50,830 bases of DNA from positions 1-50,830 of the forward strand of contig CAJQTN010000037.1 of assembly GCA_905620505.1 (NCBI GenBank), read 5' to 3'. Shown piece by piece: positions 45,670 to 50,830 of this stretch (its first letter is position 1; the number at the start of each line of letters is the position of its first letter). The notes under the pieces were generated by a model. It was not told the DNA's origin, did not search any database, and saw nothing but the letters and a program-made list of their open reading frames with translations. The DNA is from an uncultured Pelagibacteraceae bacterium. Lineage in GTDB: Bacteria; Pseudomonadota; Alphaproteobacteria; Pelagibacterales; Pelagibacteraceae. The translations under genes were made by a program, and so were the position numbers.

Positions 45670-46457
45670 TGGCCTGGGAGTTTATAGTTCATGCCTTTTT
45701 TAGAAACTGGTTTTAAGGTTATGGGTTCAAAAAACTCTCCTATTTTTTTATCACCATACGGTGTAAAAATACCTTTAAATCTAATATTCATAGACCATCG
45801 AGTTTCTTTTTCTCTGTTAACTATATTCCCGTGAGGCAGTGATTGATCAAAAACTAATATCTCACCATAATTTACCTTTAGCCATATTAAATCTTTTTTG
45901 ATTAAATTAAAAATTTGCTCGCTTGATTTAGTTTTTTTATTAATAAGTTTAGATTCATATTTTTTCATTTTATGAGAGGGTAAAATATACATTGTTTTAG
46001 TTTCGTAACAATTAACGAGGGGCAACCAAACAACTAACTCGAAAGGAGAAACACCTGACCATGTGTCAGCGTGTAAAGGTAGCAGTGAAGAAGAATCTTT
46101 AGGTAATTGAATGCTTAAATTTATTCTTTTTTGAATTACTAATTCATTTCCTACTAGAGTATCTAGGTATTTTTTAGATAATTTGTAAACTTTTTCTTTA
46201 ATTTCATTAGTGCTATTTATTTTTTTAATTATATCTAGCCTAAAATCATTTAATTTTTTTTTTTCAATATACTTATGAATATTATTCAAAATATAAGATT
46301 CATTTTTACTTTTTTTATTATAAATTTTTTTTGCTAAAAAACTTAAAAACTTACTCTTGATATTATTTAATATTTTTTGATCTTCTGGTTTAAATATCAA
46401 ATAACCATTTTTTTCAAAGTTTTGAATAATTACTTGTTCTTTTTTTTCAATATACAT
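45666..46457 (-). CDS. Sporadic carbohydrate cluster 2OG-Fe(II) oxygenase
   Basis: A 263-residue protein with the double-stranded beta-helix of 2-oxoglutarate dioxygenases. Iron ligands are the His and Asp of LPLHADTWSG and the distal His of QSLPHGNIVN, and RWSMNIRFKGIF holds the Arg for 2-oxoglutarate. The N-terminal 110 residues are Lys/Asn-rich and helical. It fits the SpoChoClust_2 family, known from clusters with the LIC12192 protein. The likely role is hydroxylation or oxidation of a sugar intermediate; substrate unknown. Confidence 0.85.
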   Translation of the reverse strand: MYIEKKEQVIIQNFEKNGYLIFKPEDQKILNNIKSKFLSFLAKKIYNKKSKNESYILNNIHKYIEKKKLNDFRLDIIKKINSTNEIKEKVYKLSKKYLDTLVGNELVIQKRINLSIQLPKDSSSLLPLHADTWSGVSPFELVVWLPLVNCYETKTMYILPSHKMKKYESKLINKKTKSSEQIFNLIKKDLIWLKVNYGEILVFDQSLPHGNIVNREKETRWSMNIRFKGIFTPYGDKKIGEFFEPITLKPVSKKGMNYKLPGQ

Positions 46458-47384
46458 TTAGTTACCTTTTAAAAGTTTTTTCATTTCTTCAATTAAATTA
46501 TCTCTATCTATCTTTAAATATTTAAGTAAAGTTTCTTGTGTTCCATATTTTTCAACAAATTTGTCTGGGATCCCAATTCTTTTTATTCTAACATTTTCTA
46601 TTCTATAATCATTTATAAACTCTAGAATCGCACTTCCAAGGCCTCCTACAACTGAATGTTCTTCAACAATAACAGCGAGCTTTGTTGAATTAAATAAATT
46701 TTTTAAATAAGTTGTGTCTAATGGTTTAACCGTATGCAAATGAACTAAGCCTATTTTAGAATTGTTTGAATTTAACAAATTAATCGCATCTAAAGCGATT
46801 TGTGTCGTAGTACCTGTTGTAATAAATACGGCCTCAATAGGCTTAATAAGTTCAACAGCTTTACCTATTTTCACATTTGTTTCTTTGCTAGTTATTATTT
46901 TATCCCCACCTCTAGCCACTCTTATATAGATTGGCCCTGGAAAAAGTTCTGTTTGCAACATAATTTTTTTCATTTCGATGGCATCGCATGGAGAAATGAT
47001 GGTCATATTTGGAATTGGCCTAAGTATTGCGAAATCTTCTACCGATAAATGGGTTGGTCCAAGAGGTGCGTATACAAGCCCACCTCCATTTCCAATTAAT
47101 CTTACAGGTAAATTATGTAAGCATATATCTAAAAAAATTTGCTCATAACATCTTCTTGTTAAAAATGTACCGATTGTATTAATGTAAGGAATATATCCCT
47201 CCATAGCTAAGCCTGCTGACATTCCTATAAGATTTTGTTCACAAATACCTTCCATGAGAAAATTTTTAGGTAACCGAACTCTCATGTCGTCTAAAGTCTT
47301 GAAGCCTAAATCTGAGCCTAAGAAAATAACTTTCTTATTTTTTTTGGCTATTTCATAGACTGTATCTAAAGATGTTTTTCTCAT
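46458..47384 (-). CDS. Transketolase, C-terminal half (pyrimidine-binding and C domain subunit)
   Basis: A 308-residue protein covering the Pyr and C-terminal domains of transketolase. The ThDP-activating Glu sits in FLMEGICEQNLIGMSAGLAM, and the C domain has KLAVIVEEHSVVGGLGSAIL. It needs the N-terminal subunit encoded upstream, with which it overlaps by 4 bases. Split transketolases of this kind occur in sugar clusters and act on a dedicated substrate rather than in the pentose phosphate pathway. Position between oxygenase and N subunit supports that. Confidence 0.92.
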   Translation of the reverse strand: MRKTSLDTVYEIAKKNKKVIFLGSDLGFKTLDDMRVRLPKNFLMEGICEQNLIGMSAGLAMEGYIPYINTIGTFLTRRCYEQIFLDICLHNLPVRLIGNGGGLVYAPLGPTHLSVEDFAILRPIPNMTIISPCDAIEMKKIMLQTELFPGPIYIRVARGGDKIITSKETNVKIGKAVELIKPIEAVFITTGTTTQIALDAINLLNSNNSKIGLVHLHTVKPLDTTYLKNLFNSTKLAVIVEEHSVVGGLGSAILEFINDYRIENVRIKRIGIPDKFVEKYGTQETLLKYLKIDRDNLIEEMKKLLKGN

Positions 47385-48187
47385 TTCAAAAAATTATACA
47401 TTTTATCGATTTCCTGCTCACTCAAGTTCGATTTATGATGCCACTCTCCTTTGTTTTCGGCAAAGTTCAAACCTTTGCCTTTTGTGGTGTTGCAAATTAA
47501 AGCTGATATTCTACCTTTCTTAAAAGGTGTTTTTTTTAATATTTTCTTTAGCTTATTTATATCGTGACCATCGGTGCTTTTCACTTCTGATCCAAAACTC
47601 TCTAACTTAGACTTGAGAGGTTCGATGCTAAGAATATCCTCAGTTTTTCCATAAGCTTGTAGTTTGTTACGATCAATAATTATTGTTAGGTTTTCCAGCT
47701 TGTGTTTGGATGCAGTCATTAAAGCTTCCCAATTTGATCCTTCGTTCATCTCTCCGTCTCCAAGAATAACAAAAATTTTGTGTTTTTCTTTATTTAATTT
47801 TGCAGCTAAACTCATGCCTACTCCTATGGGTAATCCATGGCCTAAAGAACCTGTTGAAGCTTCAACGCCAGGAATTTTATTTTTTTCAGGATGACCGCCT
47901 AAAATAGAATTAGGCTCACAAAAAGTTTTAAGATCAGATTTTTTTATAAATTTTTTTTCAGCTAATATTGCATATAAAGCTAAGCAGCCATGTCCTTTGC
48001 TAAAAATTAACCTATCTCTTTTTTTCCACGATGGGTTTTTAGGATTAAAATTTAATATATACTCGTATAGAACGTATAATATTTCTACAAGTGATAGTGC
48101 TGGACCAAGATGCCCTCCTTTTCTAACTTTTATCATGTCTATAATTGATCTTCTTAGAGACTTTATTTTATTTTCTTGAGATTCCAT
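47381..48187 (-). CDS. Transketolase, N-terminal half (ThDP pyrophosphate-binding subunit)
   Basis: A 268-residue protein with the ThDP/Mg2+ motif VILGDGEMNEGSNWEALMTA through IIIDRNKLQAYG, and the N-terminal VRKGGHLGPALSLVEILYVL and KGHGCLALYAIL. It forms the catalytic transketolase with the subunit encoded downstream. The two-carbon transfer could build a seven-carbon sugar or a branched sugar in this island. It lies 7 bases after the epimerase gene. Confidence 0.92.
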   Translation of the reverse strand: MESQENKIKSLRRSIIDMIKVRKGGHLGPALSLVEILYVLYEYILNFNPKNPSWKKRDRLIFSKGHGCLALYAILAEKKFIKKSDLKTFCEPNSILGGHPEKNKIPGVEASTGSLGHGLPIGVGMSLAAKLNKEKHKIFVILGDGEMNEGSNWEALMTASKHKLENLTIIIDRNKLQAYGKTEDILSIEPLKSKLESFGSEVKSTDGHDINKLKKILKKTPFKKGRISALICNTTKGKGLNFAENKGEWHHKSNLSEQEIDKMYNFLK

Positions 48188-48194
48188 TTTTTAA

Positions 48195-49142
48195 CTAGTT
48201 AATTTTAAGTTTAGTCATTTTTTTTAAATTAAAATTATTAATACCAAACTTTTTTTTTTGTGTTTTTTTGAAGTAGTTAGACAACTGTTCTATTGCATAA
48301 TCTACATTATACTTTGGCTTAAAGCCTGTTTTTAAAAGTCTTGAGGAGTCTTGTCTGTAAGATCTGATGTCTCTACTTTTGTTAATAATTATTTTTGCAC
48401 CTATTTTTTTCTTTATTTTTTTAGCTATCTGTAGAATGCTTAAATTTTCAAACCCTATATTATAAATATTATGCTTAAAAAAAATTTTACTCAAACAAAA
48501 GTGATCGATAATTCTTAAAATGTCTTGTATTTGAATATTCGGCCTTACCTGTTTGCCGCCATCTACAAAGATTTTTTTTTTATAAAACGCGTCAAATGTT
48601 AATTTGTTAACCGTAAGGTCAAGCCTAAGTCTGTGGGAAAAACCAGATACAGTTGCTGGTCTTAGACATTTTATATCAATTTGATTTTTGTAGCTCAAAA
48701 ATATTCTTTCTGCGATCATTTTAGTTTTATTATAAACAGATATGGGATTTAGTTTCAAATCTTCTGTAACTTTTTTTTCTTTTTTTACTCCATATACACT
48801 TCCAGAACTAAAAAAAATTATTTTTTTAACTCTATTTTTAATAGCGTGTTCTGCGATTATTTTAGACGCTAAGACATTTACTTCCCAAGATAATGTTGGA
48901 TTCAATTCTACACTTGGATCATTTGCAATGTTAGCTAAGTGAATAATAGTGTGAATATTTTTTATGTTTATTTTATCAAAATTTCTCATGTCTTCTTTAA
49001 TTATTTTTAAATTTTTATGTTTTTTATGATTATTGCCAAACCATAAATTATCTATGACGGTAACTTTGTGACTGTTTGACAATAAATGCTTAGTTATTTC
49101 CGTTCCAATATACCCACAACCACCTGTAATTAAAAAATTCAT
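48195..49142 (-). CDS. NAD-dependent sugar epimerase/dehydratase (extended SDR)
   Basis: A 315-residue protein with cofactor loop FLITGGCGYIGTEITKHLL, HLANIANDPS as the second cofactor segment, catalytic Ser/Tyr/Lys in FFSSGSVYGVKKEK and SVYNKTKMIAERI, and a GGKQVRPNIQIQDI substrate block. The basic C-terminal tail (KKTQKKKFGINN) is longer than usual. It acts on a nucleotide sugar in the cytoplasm; HldD-like or GalE-like activity is possible and cannot be decided. It is followed by the transketolase N subunit. Confidence 0.9.
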   Translation of the reverse strand: MNFLITGGCGYIGTEITKHLLSNSHKVTVIDNLWFGNNHKKHKNLKIIKEDMRNFDKINIKNIHTIIHLANIANDPSVELNPTLSWEVNVLASKIIAEHAIKNRVKKIIFFSSGSVYGVKKEKKVTEDLKLNPISVYNKTKMIAERIFLSYKNQIDIKCLRPATVSGFSHRLRLDLTVNKLTFDAFYKKKIFVDGGKQVRPNIQIQDILRIIDHFCLSKIFFKHNIYNIGFENLSILQIAKKIKKKIGAKIIINKSRDIRSYRQDSSRLLKTGFKPKYNVDYAIEQLSNYFKKTQKKKFGINNFNLKKMTKLKIN

Positions 49143-49151
49143 GTATAAAAA

Positions 49152-50678
49152 TTATTTGAGAATATGGTTAATTTGTTTTTTTAAAATATCGTAATTAAAT
49201 GTGGAAATATTTCCTAATTGATTTGTAGAAAAGCTTGCGGCTAAAGAACTTATTAATAATGTTAATCTATTATCAATTTTAGAACCAGCGCATAACGCAG
49301 ATAAAGCAAGAAAAGTATCCCCGGCGCCTATTGTGTCTACACTTGCTTGATTAAAAGCTGGGCAAGAAATACAGGACCAATCTTTGCAATTTATAAATAG
49401 AGCACCTCGATTTCCTTGTGTAACTATAATATTTTCAGCTTTGACTTTTTTTCTTATTTTTTTTACACAAAATAAAATGCTAGAATTTCTATCACTAGTC
49501 TCGTAACGAAGTTCACTTTCGTTAATCACTAAAGTATTAATTTTTTTATATTTATAGACTGTATGGTAACCTCTATTAAATGAATTAATTTGGGTATTTA
49601 AAAAAACTTTTTTACTATTGCTTGTGATAAGTTTTCTAATTTTTTTAGTAATAATTCCATGTCCGTAATCAGCGACAATTATAATATCGTATTTGTTTAT
49701 ATTTTCTTTCAACAGTTTATAAAACTTATTCTCTTCGTCTTTAGATAACGGGTCATCATTTAAATCATAAATACCAATGATTTTACTTTTTTTATATTCA
49801 TCTAGATATCTAGTTTTTAGAATAGTTGGAGAATTTTTTTTTAATAAAAAATTATATTTAATTTTTTTATTTAAATTTTGAAAAATAAATTTTTTTTCGT
49901 TCTTTAATTCGCCTAAAAAACTAATCACTTTTACAGCTTTTGCAAAACTTGAGCATAAATTTGCAATATAACCAACTCCACCCAAAAATTTAATATCATT
50001 TTTTTTCTTAACGACTATCATCGGTTCCTTACCTGATTTTCCTATAGCCTCGGTAGTTGTGTATTTGTCAATAATAGTTTCTCCTATGACTAAAACTTTT
50101 TTATTTTTAAATAATTCTAGTTTTTTTAAAATATTAATATTATTAAAATTACTTCTAATTAAATTTATATATTTTTTACAATCTTCGCTAAAATTTTGAA
50201 GCCCGTTGTCATTAATGGTTTTGCTTGAGCTAAAACTTGCTTCTTTTATTATGGAAAATTTTCCTCTAATAGACTTTAATGCTTTCAGTTCTTTATCAAG
50301 TTTAAGATCTTTTTTTCTTGAAACACCTAAATAATCTACACCTTTGCAATAAAAATTTGGCTTTAAATTTTTTATAATCTTCTCTGAAGTAGTGGCGTTG
50401 CTAATGCAAACATAATCTATACAATCGATTTCTTTAAGAAACTTGACTCTATCATCAATTTTAAACGCTGGTCTTCCTGGTCCTTTGTTAACAAACTGGT
50501 CATCTGTTACAGAAATAACTAAAATGTCACCGAGCTTCTTTGCAGATTTAAAATAATTAATATGACCAATATGTAGAAGGTCAAAAACACCATGACATAG
50601 TATAATTTTTTTATTATTAGATCTTAATCTTAGAGCTCTTAATTGGTGTAAGTCTAAAAGTTTATTCTTATTTTGCAT
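49152..50678 (-). CDS. Bifunctional nucleotidyltransferase-PfkB sugar kinase, HldE-like with swapped domain order
   Basis: A 508-residue fusion. Residues about 25-150 are a cytidylyltransferase-type nucleotidyltransferase with HIGH at 36-39 in HGVFDLLHIGHINY, then FYCKGVDY. Residues about 190-508 are a PfkB/ribokinase domain, with FLGGVGYIANLCSS as the substrate loop, IIIVADYGHGI, and the catalytic VDTIGAGDTFLALSAL. Known HldE has kinase first and nucleotidyltransferase second; here the order is reversed. The pair of activities would phosphorylate a sugar and then load it onto a nucleotide. It is probably the first step in this island, 9 bases before an epimerase gene. Confidence 0.88.
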   Translation of the reverse strand: MQNKNKLLDLHQLRALRLRSNNKKIILCHGVFDLLHIGHINYFKSAKKLGDILVISVTDDQFVNKGPGRPAFKIDDRVKFLKEIDCIDYVCISNATTSEKIIKNLKPNFYCKGVDYLGVSRKKDLKLDKELKALKSIRGKFSIIKEASFSSSKTINDNGLQNFSEDCKKYINLIRSNFNNINILKKLELFKNKKVLVIGETIIDKYTTTEAIGKSGKEPMIVVKKKNDIKFLGGVGYIANLCSSFAKAVKVISFLGELKNEKKFIFQNLNKKIKYNFLLKKNSPTILKTRYLDEYKKSKIIGIYDLNDDPLSKDEENKFYKLLKENINKYDIIIVADYGHGIITKKIRKLITSNSKKVFLNTQINSFNRGYHTVYKYKKINTLVINESELRYETSDRNSSILFCVKKIRKKVKAENIIVTQGNRGALFINCKDWSCISCPAFNQASVDTIGAGDTFLALSALCAGSKIDNRLTLLISSLAASFSTNQLGNISTFNYDILKKQINHILK

Positions 50679-50708
50679 ATTGTTCTATGTACATGTTTAG
50701 TAGATACT

Positions 50709-50830
50709 TTAAAAAAAACAACTTCTAAAAAAACTAATAATAACGTTTATAAAAGTAAAAATTTCTTTTTTCATAAGACTCTTGTTGTTTTTTTTGAATC
50801 TATTTTTTCTGTCTAGATATAATTTGTTAT
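50709..50830 (-). CDS. Possible 3' end of an upstream gene (partial)
   Basis: On the minus strand a frame is open from the right edge for 40 codons to a TAA at 50709-50711. It reads LYLDRKNRFKKNNKSLMKKE and then ends in a hydrophobic stretch, FINVIISFFRSCFF. It is 30 bases from the start of the kinase fusion gene. It could be the tail of another sugar-island gene. A 21-codon ORF from the internal ATG is a less likely reading. Chance openness in such AT-rich DNA is possible. Confidence 0.35.
   Translation of the reverse strand, partial: NKLYLDRKNRFKKNNKSLMKKEIFTFINVIISFFRSCFF

Noticed and set aside
42429-50678. Frequent T and A runs in the sugar island as frameshifts
   Set aside because: All reading frames continue through the runs with intact motifs and normal lengths; the runs encode Lys, Phe and Asn.

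Overview
The window looks like a piece of a SAR11 (Pelagibacterales, Candidatus Pelagibacter-like) alphaproteobacterial chromosome. The DNA is strongly AT-rich and the proteins are rich in Lys, Asn and Ile. Genes are packed with overlaps of 1-14 bases or gaps of a few bases, and no stretch of 300 bases lacks a gene. A tandem SAM-II/SAM-V riboswitch pair, known from this group, sits upstream of methionine genes. I saw no rRNA, tRNA, CRISPR array, insertion sequence or intact prophage.

Left part (1-10.6 kb, minus strand). A partial proC and a CsiD/GlaH-type glutarate hydroxylase lie at the edge. Next comes a long minus-strand run that reads livK-like binding protein, terminator, livH, secreted alpha/beta hydrolase, livM, livG, livF, azlC, azlD. 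It is followed by a stand-alone inverse-autotransporter beta-barrel and a secreted Gly/Thr/Ser-rich protein. The ABC genes form one importer. The hydrolase between livH and livM may release its substrate in the periplasm.

Middle (10.6-25.3 kb, mixed strands). Redox and sulfur housekeeping genes dominate: grxC, ccdA, msrB, cysE, the methionine locus and a rhodanese. There are also several exporters (LysE, two EamA), a lone FkbM methyltransferase, two tandem paralogous lipoproteins, and a D-amino-acid dehydrogenase / 2-hydroxyacid dehydrogenase group. The methionine locus is the most striking piece. A near-consensus promoter leads straight into a SAM-II aptamer with its own terminator, then a SAM-V aptamer. 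SAM-V controls the ribosome-binding site of an 18-residue leader ORF, not that of the enzyme gene. The leader ORF ends in an ATGA overlap with the short MetE-type methionine synthase gene. The enzyme's Shine-Dalgarno sequence lies in an 8-bp hairpin inside the leader ORF, and the same anti-Shine-Dalgarno strand could equally pair with the leader's own Shine-Dalgarno. A second mini-ORF with a TAATG overlap precedes metY.

Right-centre (24.9-42.3 kb, mostly minus strand). A conserved core block runs hflK, hflC, DUF2065, degP-like, miaA, ilvB, ilvH, ilvC, leuA, mreB, mreC, mreD, mrdA, rodA, then bactofilin. It joins membrane proteolysis, branched-chain amino acid synthesis and cell-shape machinery. 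A divergent mrp and a convergent thyX close it.

Right end (42.4-50.8 kb, minus strand). A still more AT-rich surface-carbohydrate island matches the 'sporadic carbohydrate cluster' type. It contains a nucleotidyltransferase-PfkB kinase fusion in swapped domain order relative to HldE, two NAD-dependent sugar epimerase/dehydratases, a split transketolase, a 2OG-Fe(II) oxygenase, an LIC12192-family protein, a methyltransferase and a DegT-family aminotransferase. It probably makes an unusual activated sugar for the cell surface and continues beyond the window.
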